A DNA stretch of 64,000 nucleotides, taken from NCBI RefSeq assembly GCF_020707265.1, contig NZ_JAJFEQ010000002.1:434001-498000 (forward strand), read 5' to 3'. The notes beneath the pieces were generated by a model, which saw only the letters and a program-made list of their open reading frames with translations, was not told the DNA's origin and did not search any database. This stretch comes from Massilia sp. IC2-477 (GTDB lineage: Bacteria; Pseudomonadota; Gammaproteobacteria; Burkholderiales; Burkholderiaceae_D). Shown here one piece after another: positions 8,455-17,126 of this stretch. Numbering within the stretch: position 1 is the first letter of the stretch; every line of letters starts with the position of its first letter. The position numbers and the translations under genes are program-made.

Positions 8455-9836
8455 TATCGAGCGACTTTCTCTGGCAGGCCCACCGGCGGCGCGACCGGCG
8501 CCGTCCTGTGCAGCGGTACGGCTTTGCCCGCACCCGCGACCTGTGCCAGGGCCGCCGGAAGCAGCCGTCGTTCCAGCACGATCACGAGTGCGAACAGGGT
8601 GAAGATGAGATCGAAGTAGGCGAAGCTGAGGGCGGCGCCGCCCAGTGCGAAGGCGAAGATGCTCAGCTGGATCATCGATGCCGCCGTGCCCACCCAATGG
8701 TTGCCGAGCTGGCGCCTGGCGATGCGCGCCACCTTGGCCGCCTTGAAGAAGGCCATCGCCAGCATGGTGACATAGATGAACAGGCCGCCGAAGCCCTGGT
8801 CGCCCAGCACCTGGAAGTACACGCTGTGGGCGGCGCGCGCGAATTCGACCGGCACCGCGTCGCCGGTGTAGAACCACGAGTAGGCGTCGAAGTCCTTGAT
8901 CAGGGCACGCCAGATGGCGAAGTTTTCCAGCGCCTTGAAGCCGCCGCCGAAGATGGGATTCTGGGTCGCCAGGATGAAACTGAGCTTCCAGGCCACCACG
9001 CGGCCCATGAAGGAATCGTCCTGGTTCGCCGTTTCGATGGTGTTGATGCGGTCGGTCCATTCGGAAGTGACGACGAAGGACGCGGCGACGACCAGGACGG
9101 CCGCCAGGCTGCCGAACAAGAACTTGCGCTTGCTCTTGACGAACAGGTAGCCCGCCACCGCCAGCATCGAGATGAAGCCGCCGCGCGACTGGGTGCCGAT
9201 CACCGCGAACACCAGCAGCGCCATGCTGCCCAGCAGGCCGAGCTGGATGATGCGCGAGCGCTGGCCGTATTCGCCCAGCAGGTAGGCGCAGATCGGGAGC
9301 GTCATGACGAAGGCGACTGCAAGCTCGTTGCGGTCGCCCAGCACGTGCCCGCTCATGCCGGCGATCGCATGGCCGCCGCCACTGGCGATGAATTTCAGCG
9401 CTTCGAGATTGCCGTAGAAGCCGACCGACAGGACCACGCCCCAGAGCAGCATATCCAGGTGCAGCTTTTTCTCGACGATGAGCAGGACGAAGATGAACAG
9501 GGCGATCACTTTCCAGAAGCGGTTCCAGTAATCCCAGGCGACTTCCTGGTTACCGATCGCCATGATCGTGCTGATCGTGGTCCAGACGAAAAACAGCAGC
9601 ACCATGGCGCCCAGCCCGCTCAGCTGGAACTTCGGCTTGTGCTTGCTGAAGATATAGGTCAGGATCGTCACGCCGGCGATCAAGAGGTTGTAGCGGATGC
9701 TGCTGGCGGCGCCGTACACCCAGCCGTTCGGGAAGAACAGCGCGGTCCACGGCCACATGCCCAGCGCGATGAAGGGGCGCTTGAACATGAAATACAGCAG
9801 TGCCGGCAGGATCGCCAGCAGGAAGAGATCGCGCAT
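8454..9836 (-). CDS. O-antigen-ligase-like protein, exosortase A system-associated
   Basis: Polytopic inner-membrane protein of 460 residues with about ten to twelve hydrophobic helices and a large periplasmic loop near residues 255-330, the layout of the Wzy_C/O-antigen ligase family. Members in XrtA loci (TIGR03097 type, from memory) are called putative O-glycosylation ligases because they sit beside exosortase. It could polymerise the repeat unit (Wzy role) or transfer glycan onto PEP-CTERM proteins; the sequence does not distinguish these. No other Wzy-like polymerase is visible in the locus, which slightly favours polymerase. Its stop overlaps the deacetylase start. Confidence 0.87.
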   Translation of the reverse strand: MRDLFLLAILPALLYFMFKRPFIALGMWPWTALFFPNGWVYGAASSIRYNLLIAGVTILTYIFSKHKPKFQLSGLGAMVLLFFVWTTISTIMAIGNQEVAWDYWNRFWKVIALFIFVLLIVEKKLHLDMLLWGVVLSVGFYGNLEALKFIASGGGHAIAGMSGHVLGDRNELAVAFVMTLPICAYLLGEYGQRSRIIQLGLLGSMALLVFAVIGTQSRGGFISMLAVAGYLFVKSKRKFLFGSLAAVLVVAASFVVTSEWTDRINTIETANQDDSFMGRVVAWKLSFILATQNPIFGGGFKALENFAIWRALIKDFDAYSWFYTGDAVPVEFARAAHSVYFQVLGDQGFGGLFIYVTMLAMAFFKAAKVARIARRQLGNHWVGTAASMIQLSIFAFALGGAALSFAYFDLIFTLFALVIVLERRLLPAALAQVAGAGKAVPLHRTAPVAPPVGLPEKVAR

Positions 9837-9839
9837 CGC

Positions 9840-9968
9840 CTAGCCTTTCCCGTGGCGCGCAGGGGTGTCGGCGTCGGGCTTCGCGTTTTCCTTCTGGTCT
9901 TCACGCAGCGCCCAGAAGCACAGGTAGGCGACGGCAAGAAGGTCCAGCATCCACAACAAGGATTCCAT
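9840..9968 (-). CDS. Putative 42-residue membrane miniprotein
   Basis: Short ORF lying exactly between the glycosyltransferase stop (9986) and the O-antigen-ligase start (9836), on the operon strand, with gaps of 17 and 3 bases. It encodes MESLLWMLDLLAVAYLCFWA, a single hydrophobic helix, followed by a charged tail rich in Lys, Asp and Glu. The SD is weak (CGGAAA upstream of the ATG at 9968). The tight packing, the clear transmembrane helix and the lack of any other use for the gap support a real gene. Function is unknown; it may be a small partner of the ligase-like protein. Confidence 0.6.
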   Translation of the reverse strand: MESLLWMLDLLAVAYLCFWALREDQKENAKPDADTPARHGKG

Positions 9969-9985
9969 GGTATTTCCGGTTCAGT

Positions 9986-11179
9986 TCAATACGGGGTCGA
10001 GGAAAGCGCCGCGCGACGGGGCAGCGCGCGTCCGGCGAGCACGTCCGCGAACAGGCGCAGCTGGCCGGCGCTGGTGTCGTCCCAGCTGAAGCCTTCGGCA
10101 TAGCGGCGCGTCGCGGCGCGGTCGGGGTAGTTGGCGCGCAGCGCATTGACGGCGTCGGCCACGCCCTGCGGGCTGCGCTCGCGCATCAGGACGCCTGCTT
10201 CGGGCGCCGCCACCACTTCCGGGGTGCCGTAGACGCGGCTGGCCACCACCGGGGTGCCGCAGGCCATCGATTCGAGCAGCACGTTGGCCCAGCCTTCGCG
10301 CGAGGAGGCCAGCACCAGCGCGTCGGCCGCGCCGTAGTGCGCGCGCAGCTGGGCCTGGGGCACGGCGCCGAGGAATTCCACGCGCTCGGCCACGTTGTGG
10401 GTGCGCGCGAGCGCTTCCAGCATTGCGCGGTTCGGGCCGTCGCCGGCCACCACCAGGCGCACGCCGGGCAGCAGCGGCAGGGCGGCGATGATCAGTTCCT
10501 GGGCCTTGACCGGCACCAGGTGGCCGACCGTGAGCAGGGTGAACATGCTATTCGCCTGGCGCTCGGTGGGGCGGAACAGCTGCAGGTCGACGCCGTTGCG
10601 CAGCGAAGTCACACGGTTCGCGGGCACGCCCAGCGCCACGACTTCGTCGCGCAGCGCATTGCACACCGTGATCACGGCGTCGGCCCGGTTGGCGGCCCAC
10701 TTGATCATGCGGCGCGGCAGCGTGTATTGCGGCAGCAGCGTGATGTCGGAGCCGCGCGCGGTGATCACCAGCGGCTTGTTGAACCAGCGCGCCAGCAGGG
10801 CCGCGGCCACGCCGTCCGGGTAGAAATAGTGGGCGTCGATCAGGTCGAAGTCGAAGCCTTCGTCGATCAGGCGCGCAATCGCCGGGCGCGCGGCCTGCGC
10901 CAGCAGGAAGGGCGCCACGTTCATGCCGAGCTTCGGGATCGCGGCATAGCGCGGGTGCTCCACCTGCAGGCCGTGGCGCACTTCGGCGCGCGGGACTTTC
11001 GCCATCTTCGCGTAGTTGCCGAAGCGTGGGTGCGTCGAAGGGAACCAGGCCACCGGCGCCACCACGCGCGCCTCCACCTGCCCGGTTGCGACCAGATGGC
11101 GCAGGCGGGTTTCGACGAAGATGCCGTGGCCCGGCTTCTCCGTGTTCGGGAACAGCGTACTGAAAGTCAGGATCTTCAT
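9986..11179 (-). CDS. Glycosyltransferase family 4
   Basis: GT-B glycosyltransferase of 397 residues beginning MKILTFSTLFPNTEKPGHGIFVE, the usual N-terminus of this group in XrtA loci. The acceptor-domain motif DAHYFYPDGVAA and the donor-site EX7E segment (SSREGWANVLLESMACGTPVV) are clear. The open frame continues upstream into the neighbouring gene, but ATG 11179 is preferred because it overlaps the stop of the upstream glycosyltransferase by four bases (ATGA) and matches the family start. It adds one sugar of the repeat unit; specificity unknown. Confidence 0.92.
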   Translation of the reverse strand: MKILTFSTLFPNTEKPGHGIFVETRLRHLVATGQVEARVVAPVAWFPSTHPRFGNYAKMAKVPRAEVRHGLQVEHPRYAAIPKLGMNVAPFLLAQAARPAIARLIDEGFDFDLIDAHYFYPDGVAAALLARWFNKPLVITARGSDITLLPQYTLPRRMIKWAANRADAVITVCNALRDEVVALGVPANRVTSLRNGVDLQLFRPTERQANSMFTLLTVGHLVPVKAQELIIAALPLLPGVRLVVAGDGPNRAMLEALARTHNVAERVEFLGAVPQAQLRAHYGAADALVLASSREGWANVLLESMACGTPVVASRVYGTPEVVAAPEAGVLMRERSPQGVADAVNALRANYPDRAATRRYAEGFSWDDTSAGQLRLFADVLAGRALPRRAALSSTPY

Positions 11180-12414
11180 GCAGCCTGCGATTCGGCCGAG
11201 CGGGTGGCTGGACGCTTGGCCAGGCGTCCGTAGATGTTCTGGTAGCGCGCCACGCTGACCGGCCAGTTGCGTTCGGTCTCGACGTAGTGGCGGCCGGCCG
11301 CGCGCAGGGCCGGCCACAGGGTGTCGGCGTGCAGCAGGGCGGCGACCTTGTCGGCCAGCGAGCGCGGATCGTTGGCCTTGAACAGCACGCCGGTCTTGCC
11401 GTCGGCGATCAGCTCGAGGTGGCCGCCCACGTCCGACGCGGCCAGGATGCGGCCCTGGGCCATCGCTTCCAGCGGCTTGAGCGGGGTGACCAGGTCGGTC
11501 AGGCGCATCGACAGGCGCGGGTAGACCAGCACGTCGAGCAGATCGTAGTACTTCTGCACCTGCTCGTGCGGTACGCGGCCGGTGAACACCACCTTGTCCG
11601 TGATGCCCAGGTCCTGGGCCAGCTGGCGCAGCTGGGCGTCCTGCGGCCCGCCGCCGACCAGCAGCACGCGCAGGTCCGGGATGTCGGTGGAGAGGCGCGG
11701 CACCGCGCGCAGCAGCACGTCCAGGCCTTCGTAGGCATAGAAGGAACCGATGAAACCGATCAGGCGCGATCCCTGCAGGCCGAGTTTGCTCTTGAGTTCC
11801 TGGTCGGCGCTGCCGCCCACCGAGAACTTGTCGATGTCGACCGCGTTCGGGATCACCGTGACCTTGTCGGCCGGGATGCCGCGCGCAACGATGTCTTTAC
11901 GCAGGCCTTCGCAGATGGTGGTGACGGCGTCGGCGCGCTTCAGGGCCCAGGTTTCCAGCGCCCGGGTGGCGCGGTAGCGCAGGCCGTTCTCGCTGCTGGT
12001 GCCATGGTCGACCGCGGCGTCTTCCCAGAAGGCGCGCACCTCGTACACCACCGGGATGCCGAACTTCTTGCCGGCGCGCAGGGCGGCGACCGCGTTCAGG
12101 CTGGGCGAATGGGCGTGCAGCACGTCCGGTTTCACTTGCGGGATGATTTCCTCGAGGCGCCGGGTGAGGCCGTCGATGACTTCCTTCTGGTTCAGCACCG
12201 GCAGTTTGGCCAGCGCGCTTTTTGACGTCGGGGTGCGGTAGAAGTGCAGGCCGTCCACGGTCTCCTCGAGCTGTTCGCCCGAGTTCTGCTTGGAGCCGGT
12301 GACGTGGAAGGTTTCCCAGCCGAGCGCGCGCTGTTCGCGCAGGATCGAGCGGGTACGGAAGGTGTAGCCGCTGTGCAGGGGGATCGAGTGATCGAGGACG
12401 TGGAGGACTCGCAT
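11176..12414 (-). CDS. Glycosyltransferase, exosortase A system-associated (TIGR04063-like)
   Basis: Family 4 GT-B glycosyltransferase of 412 residues. The N-terminus MRVLHVLDHSIPLHSGYTFR, with the conserved HSGYTFRT segment, is characteristic of the branch found next to XrtA. The donor-binding half contains IGFIGSFYAYEGLDVLLRA and a degenerate EX7E region (LKPLEAMAQGRILAASDVGG). It overlaps the next gene by four bases. Assignment to this branch is from recognised sequence features; the sugar transferred is unknown. Confidence 0.92.
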   Translation of the reverse strand: MRVLHVLDHSIPLHSGYTFRTRSILREQRALGWETFHVTGSKQNSGEQLEETVDGLHFYRTPTSKSALAKLPVLNQKEVIDGLTRRLEEIIPQVKPDVLHAHSPSLNAVAALRAGKKFGIPVVYEVRAFWEDAAVDHGTSSENGLRYRATRALETWALKRADAVTTICEGLRKDIVARGIPADKVTVIPNAVDIDKFSVGGSADQELKSKLGLQGSRLIGFIGSFYAYEGLDVLLRAVPRLSTDIPDLRVLLVGGGPQDAQLRQLAQDLGITDKVVFTGRVPHEQVQKYYDLLDVLVYPRLSMRLTDLVTPLKPLEAMAQGRILAASDVGGHLELIADGKTGVLFKANDPRSLADKVAALLHADTLWPALRAAGRHYVETERNWPVSVARYQNIYGRLAKRPATRSAESQAA

Positions 12415-12459
12415 GTTCTTGTGGTTCCGGTTGCGCTTGTTGCGTTGGTCGTTCTTGTT

Positions 12460-14394
12460 TTATGCGGCGACGGCGATGGCCGGCGCGGGTTCGGTCGCCG
12501 CAGCGGCGCCGTTCTTGCGCAGGAAGGCGTCGAACATCAGCACCGACCACAGGGTCGTGCTGTGGTCCTTGGCTGCGGACTGGTGCTCGTCCACCATCTG
12601 CTTCAGGAAGGCCGGGTTGAAGATGCCGGTGTCGAGCAGGGCCGGGTTAAGCACGGCGCGGCGCATGGCGTCCGCCAGCGGGCCGCGCAGCCAGGCCGCC
12701 AGCGGAATCGAGAAGCCCTGCTTCTTGCGGTACAGGATGTCGTCCGAGAGGAAGGGCTGGAGCGCCTTCTTGAACACGTGCTTGCCTTCGCCGTTGCGCA
12801 GCTTGGAGCCGGACGGCAGGCCGGAGACCCATTCCACGAACTGGTGGTCGAGCAGGGGCACGCGCACTTCCAGCGCATGGGCCATGCTGGCGCGGTCGAC
12901 CTTGGTCAGGATGTCGCCCGGCAGGTAGGTCTTCATGTCCAGGTACTGGATCAGCGACAGCGGATCGTCGGTCGGGGCGTTCTTCGCATAGCTGCGCATC
13001 ACCTCGACCGCGCGGTAGCCCTGCAGCTTCTGCTTGAAGCCGCTGGAGAACAGCTGGCTGCGGATGCGGTCGTTGTTGATCGACACGCCGTGGAAGTAAC
13101 CCTCGGTGAGGTCGCGCGCCAGCGCTTCGAAGGTGGTCTTGGCGCGGAACACGCGCGGCGCCCAGTCGGCCTTTGGATAGACGGCGCCCAGCACGCCGAA
13201 GATGGGCTTGCGCACGGCCAGCGGCAGCATCGAGCGCACGCGGTTCTCGCCCATGGCCATGCGGTGGCGGCGGTAGCCGGCGAAGTTCTCGTCGCCGCCG
13301 TCGCCCGACAGGGCCACGGTGACGCGCTTCCTCGCCAGCTGGCACACGCGGTAGGTCGGGATCGCCGAGCTGTCGGCATACGGTTCGTCGTACAGCGCCG
13401 CCAGGGTGTCGAGCAGGCCGTAGTCGTCCTTGTCGACGGTTTCGCACTGGTGCGTGGTCTTGTACTGCACGGCCACCTGGCGCGCGTAGTCGGATTCGTC
13501 GAAGGCCGGGTCGTTGAAGGCGATCGAGCAGGTATTCACCGGGCCGTCGCTCACGCCAGCCATCATCGCCACCACGGCGCTGGAATCGACGCCGCCCGAC
13601 AGGAAGGCGCCCAGCGGCACGTCCGAGATCAGGTGGCTCTGCACCGCTTCGCGCAGGCGCGCGACCAGCTCTTCTTCCATGGCGTTTTCGCTCATGGGCG
13701 CGTGGGCGGTGAAGGGCACGTCCCAGTACTGCTTCGATTCCGGCACCGGTTGGCCGACGCGCAGGGTCAGGGTGTGGCCCGGCAGCAGCTTCTTGGCACC
13801 GCTGAAGATGGTACGCGGCTCGGGTACGTAACCATAGGCGAAATATTCCTCGACCGCCAGCGGGTCGATCTCGCGTTTCAGACCGGGCAGGGTCAGCAGC
13901 GACTTCAGTTCCGAACCGAAGGCGAACATGCCGTCGTCCAGCAGCGCGTAGTGCATCGGCTTGATGCCGATGCGGTCGCGCGCCAGGAACAGGGTCTGAT
14001 TCGGGCGATCCCAGATCGCGAAGGCGAACATGCCGCGCAGGTGGCCCACGCAGGCTTCGCCCCACTGTTCGTAGGCGTGGACAATGGTCTCGCTGTCCGA
14101 GGGCGTGCGGAACACGTGGCCCAGACCCTGCAGCTCGGCGCGCAGCTCGCGGAAGTTGTAGATCTCGCCGTTGAACACCAGGGCGAGGGTCTCGTCCTCG
14201 TTGAACAGCGGCTGCAGGCCGGCTTCGAGCGCGATGATCGACAGGCGCCGGTGGCCGAAGCCGAGGCCCGGTTCCAGGTGCAGGTCGCCTTCCACCGGAC
14301 CGCGGTGGAACTGGGTTTCGTTCATCCGGTGCAGCAGGTCGCGGTCGATGGCGCGGCTGCCCTGCGTGTCAAAAATTCCAACTATTCCGCACAT
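12460..14394 (-). CDS. Asparagine-synthase-like amidotransferase 1, exosortase A system-associated
   Basis: Class II glutamine amidotransferase fused to an asparagine synthetase-type ATP pyrophosphatase, 644 residues, the usual size. Cys2 (MCGIVGIFD) is the N-terminal nucleophile for glutaminase activity, and the PP-loop FLSGGVDSSA lies near residue 263. It would amidate a carboxylate, probably on the exopolysaccharide (for example a uronic acid) or a related intermediate. Homologues in floc-forming Zoogloea and relatives are required for aggregation (established in general terms). It overlaps the upstream glycosyltransferase by 13 bases. Confidence 0.95.
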   Translation of the reverse strand: MCGIVGIFDTQGSRAIDRDLLHRMNETQFHRGPVEGDLHLEPGLGFGHRRLSIIALEAGLQPLFNEDETLALVFNGEIYNFRELRAELQGLGHVFRTPSDSETIVHAYEQWGEACVGHLRGMFAFAIWDRPNQTLFLARDRIGIKPMHYALLDDGMFAFGSELKSLLTLPGLKREIDPLAVEEYFAYGYVPEPRTIFSGAKKLLPGHTLTLRVGQPVPESKQYWDVPFTAHAPMSENAMEEELVARLREAVQSHLISDVPLGAFLSGGVDSSAVVAMMAGVSDGPVNTCSIAFNDPAFDESDYARQVAVQYKTTHQCETVDKDDYGLLDTLAALYDEPYADSSAIPTYRVCQLARKRVTVALSGDGGDENFAGYRRHRMAMGENRVRSMLPLAVRKPIFGVLGAVYPKADWAPRVFRAKTTFEALARDLTEGYFHGVSINNDRIRSQLFSSGFKQKLQGYRAVEVMRSYAKNAPTDDPLSLIQYLDMKTYLPGDILTKVDRASMAHALEVRVPLLDHQFVEWVSGLPSGSKLRNGEGKHVFKKALQPFLSDDILYRKKQGFSIPLAAWLRGPLADAMRRAVLNPALLDTGIFNPAFLKQMVDEHQSAAKDHSTTLWSVLMFDAFLRKNGAAAATEPAPAIAVAA

Positions 14395-15572
14395 GGGGTG
14401 ATCGCCTTATTCGGTGTTTTTGGTGTTGTCTTGGTCTGGCACAGTTCGTCGTACAGGGCGACGTAGGCGGCCAGCATGGCCTGCATGCTGTATTGCTGTT
14501 CGATCCGGGCGCGCCCGGCGGCGCCGTGGCGCTGCGCCAGGGCGCGATCCCTGACATAGGGGGCGATGGCGGCGGCCAGCGCCTGCGGGTCGCGCGCCGG
14601 CGCAAGCGTGCCGCTCACGCCCTGCTCGACCAGGTCGGGAATGCCGCCGACCGCGGTGGCGACCACCGGCAGGCCGCTTGCCATCGCTTCCAGCAGGGTG
14701 ACCGGGGTGCCTTCGGCGATCGAGGACAGGGCGAACAGCGAGAAGCTGCGCATCACCGGCGCCACGTCGCTGCGCGCGCCGGCAAAGCAGACGCTGGCCT
14801 CCAGGGCGCGCTCGCGTACCTGCGCTTCGAGCTGGCCGCGCAGCGGGCCGTCGCCGACCAGCACCAGGCGCAGCTTCGCCTGCGGCAGCAGGGCGCGCAG
14901 CTGGACGAAGGCCTCGACCAGGGTCGCGTGGTCCTTCACGTCCTGCAGGCGGCCGACGGTGCCGATCACGAAGGCGTCGGGGTCGCTCTGCCAGGCCTCC
15001 AGGGGACCGGCGACGCCCGGACGGAAGCGTTCGGTATCGACGCCATTGTCGATCAGCTGGATCTTGCGCGCCGGGATGCGTACCACGCGCTCGAGCCAGC
15101 CGCGCAGCTCGTGCGAGACCGGCACGTAGCGGTCGATGAAGGGCAGTACCAGGCGGCGCAGCAGATTGTGCTTCGGGTTGACGCCCTGCGGGTCGCGCGC
15201 GTCGCGGCCATGCTCGGCATGCACCCGCACCGGCACCCCGGCGGCCCAGGCGGTGGCGGCGTACTCGATGGTGCCGAGGTTATAGGTGTGCAGGATGTCC
15301 GGGCGCAGCCGGCGCAGCAGGCGGAACAGGTCCGTATGCGTGCCCAGCGCCAGCCCGGCCGGCTTGTGCAGCGCGAACAGCTCGACATCGGGGCGCGTGA
15401 TGCGCTCGGCGAAATCGGTGTAGTCGGTGAGGCAGATCACCGCGTGCCGGTAGCGTCCGGCCGGCATGCGGTTGATGGTGTCGACCAGCAGCGTCTCCAG
15501 CCCGCCGATGTCGAGGCGGTAGATCAGGTGCGCCACCAGCGGCGGCTGCGGGAGGGTCGATACAACGTTCAT
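14382..15572 (-). CDS. PEP-CTERM/XrtA system glycosyltransferase (TIGR03088-like)
   Basis: Family 4 GT-B glycosyltransferase of 396 residues. The segment HLIYRLDIGGLETLLVDTIN is the hallmark of the TIGR03088 branch, which co-occurs with exosortase A. The donor site has IGTVGRLQDVKDHATLVEA and the EX7E-type SSIAEGTPVTLLEAMASGLP. It lies three bases downstream of xrtA and its end overlaps the amidotransferase start, so all three are co-translated. The C-terminal tail after residue 385 (KTTPKTPNKAI) is hydrophilic and probably disordered. Confidence 0.94.
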   Translation of the reverse strand: MNVVSTLPQPPLVAHLIYRLDIGGLETLLVDTINRMPAGRYRHAVICLTDYTDFAERITRPDVELFALHKPAGLALGTHTDLFRLLRRLRPDILHTYNLGTIEYAATAWAAGVPVRVHAEHGRDARDPQGVNPKHNLLRRLVLPFIDRYVPVSHELRGWLERVVRIPARKIQLIDNGVDTERFRPGVAGPLEAWQSDPDAFVIGTVGRLQDVKDHATLVEAFVQLRALLPQAKLRLVLVGDGPLRGQLEAQVRERALEASVCFAGARSDVAPVMRSFSLFALSSIAEGTPVTLLEAMASGLPVVATAVGGIPDLVEQGVSGTLAPARDPQALAAAIAPYVRDRALAQRHGAAGRARIEQQYSMQAMLAAYVALYDELCQTKTTPKTPNKAITPCAE

Positions 15573-15575
15573 GCT

Positions 15576-17126
15576 TCAGCGTCCCCGGGCCGCCACCAGC
15601 GCGGCGTCGACCGCGTTGAAGTTCTGCGCCAGGAAGACGCGCAGCGCGGCGCGCGCCGCTTCCTCGCCGTCCGCGGCCGGGGCGGCGATCGCCACCAGGG
15701 CGCCGTCGTCGCCGTGGAACATCAGCTTGGCCTGGGCCTGGCGCAGCTTGCCGGCCACGTTGCTGGCGGTGTACTGGCCGTCGATCCACATCAGGTGCCA
15801 GACCACCAGCGGGCTGTCGCCGCCGTCCAGCACGGTTTCGCGCAGCGCCAGCGTGCGTGCGCCGGCGCTTTCGGTGCGGACGCTGGAAGCAGTCTCGTGC
15901 CAGACGTCCTTTTCGCCCGCCAAGCGGTTGACGGAACTGATCAGGCCCTTCTGCTTGCTCTGGTTGCGGTAGTACAGCAGCTGCAGCTTGACCGGACGGC
16001 CGTCCGGCGCACTGTAGGCGCGCGCCAGGCGCGCATCCGGTTCCATGTAGCGCACTTCCCAGTCGGCGAAGCCGGCGGCGTAGGGCCAGCCCAGCTTCGG
16101 TTCGGGCAGGGCCACTTCCTGCGCATTGTGGTTGGCGCGTTCGTTGAAGGCGGCAAACGCCGGCCACACGGCGCACAAGGCGACGACGGCCAGCGCCATC
16201 GGCATCAGCGGGCGGGCGGCGCCCTGCACCCGGCCGGCGGCGGCCGGCGCGGCAGCGATGGGCTGCTCATCCTCGCGCCAGTAGCTGCCGATCCAGAACA
16301 TGATGAACATGATCACGCCGAAGAACAGCCAGCCGTAGACCAGGTGGTCGACGCCGGTGGCCAGTTCCATGCCGCTCATGTGGCCGATCATCACGATGCC
16401 GTAGGCGCGCAGCCAGTTGGCGACGATCGGGACCACGATCGACAGGCCGATGAAGACGGCGCGCCGCACATTCGAGCGGTAGGTCAGGTAGGCGTACAGG
16501 CAGCCCAGGGTGATCGAGGAGATCAGGTAGCGGATACCGCTGCAGGCCTCGACCACCGACCAGCTGCCGCTCGGCAGTTCGAAGCGGGTGCCGTTGCGCA
16601 GGACCGGGATGCCGGTGGCTTGCACCGCCCACACGGTGAAGTCGGCGGTGTAGTTGATCAGGGGCCCGACGAAGATCTCGCCGAAGGGCACCGCGAACAG
16701 CAGGAACAGCAGGGGAAAGGTGAATTTCGCGGCCAGGCGCGGACCCAGCAGGGCGAGAAACGCCAGCGGGAACATCGAGACGAAGGCGTACTGCATCACC
16801 ACCTGCACGTCGGCGATGCGGCCGGCCAGCCAGGCGGCGCCGGCGCCGGCCAGCAGGACCAGGGCCGGGCGCCAGGGCTGGGCCGGCAGTTGGCCGAACC
16901 AGGCGCGCTGGCGCCAGATCAGGGCCAGGCTGATCGGCAGGATCACATAGCCGTGGGCGAAGGTTTCCGAGCTGTTCCAGGTGTCCACCATCGAGCGCAC
17001 GGTGCCCAGGTAGAGCAGGAAGGGCGCCAGCAGCGCCAGCGCCAGCGGAAGGTAGTTGGCGCGCGCCGGCTGCGCGGGCGCGTCGATGCCGGCCTTGATC
17101 ACGCCGGGTGGAGGTGTCAGATGCAT
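15576..17126 (-). CDS. xrtA: Exosortase A fused to EpsI domain
   Basis: Integral membrane cysteine transpeptidase that recognises PEP-CTERM tails, cuts them and hands proteins to an unknown surface anchor. The protein has 516 residues: about eight transmembrane helices in residues 25-290, then a soluble EpsI (DUF3485) domain of about 200 residues. The catalytic triad candidates are Cys195 in VVEACSGIRY, Arg240 in NWLRAYGI and His249 in MIGHMSG. Fusion with EpsI is the normal form for XrtA. The 10-base overlap with the upstream glycosyltransferase and the surrounding genes identify this as the XrtA type. One predicted substrate is encoded at 31238-32119; others are presumably elsewhere in the genome. 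Confidence 0.96.
   Translation of the reverse strand: MHLTPPPGVIKAGIDAPAQPARANYLPLALALLAPFLLYLGTVRSMVDTWNSSETFAHGYVILPISLALIWRQRAWFGQLPAQPWRPALVLLAGAGAAWLAGRIADVQVVMQYAFVSMFPLAFLALLGPRLAAKFTFPLLFLLFAVPFGEIFVGPLINYTADFTVWAVQATGIPVLRNGTRFELPSGSWSVVEACSGIRYLISSITLGCLYAYLTYRSNVRRAVFIGLSIVVPIVANWLRAYGIVMIGHMSGMELATGVDHLVYGWLFFGVIMFIMFWIGSYWREDEQPIAAAPAAAGRVQGAARPLMPMALAVVALCAVWPAFAAFNERANHNAQEVALPEPKLGWPYAAGFADWEVRYMEPDARLARAYSAPDGRPVKLQLLYYRNQSKQKGLISSVNRLAGEKDVWHETASSVRTESAGARTLALRETVLDGGDSPLVVWHLMWIDGQYTASNVAGKLRQAQAKLMFHGDDGALVAIAAPAADGEEAARAALRVFLAQNFNAVDAALVAARGR

Noticed and set aside
12244..14466. Open frame of 740 codons opposite the amidotransferase
   Set aside because: Lies antisense to a fully conserved enzyme with catalytic Cys2 and PP-loop.
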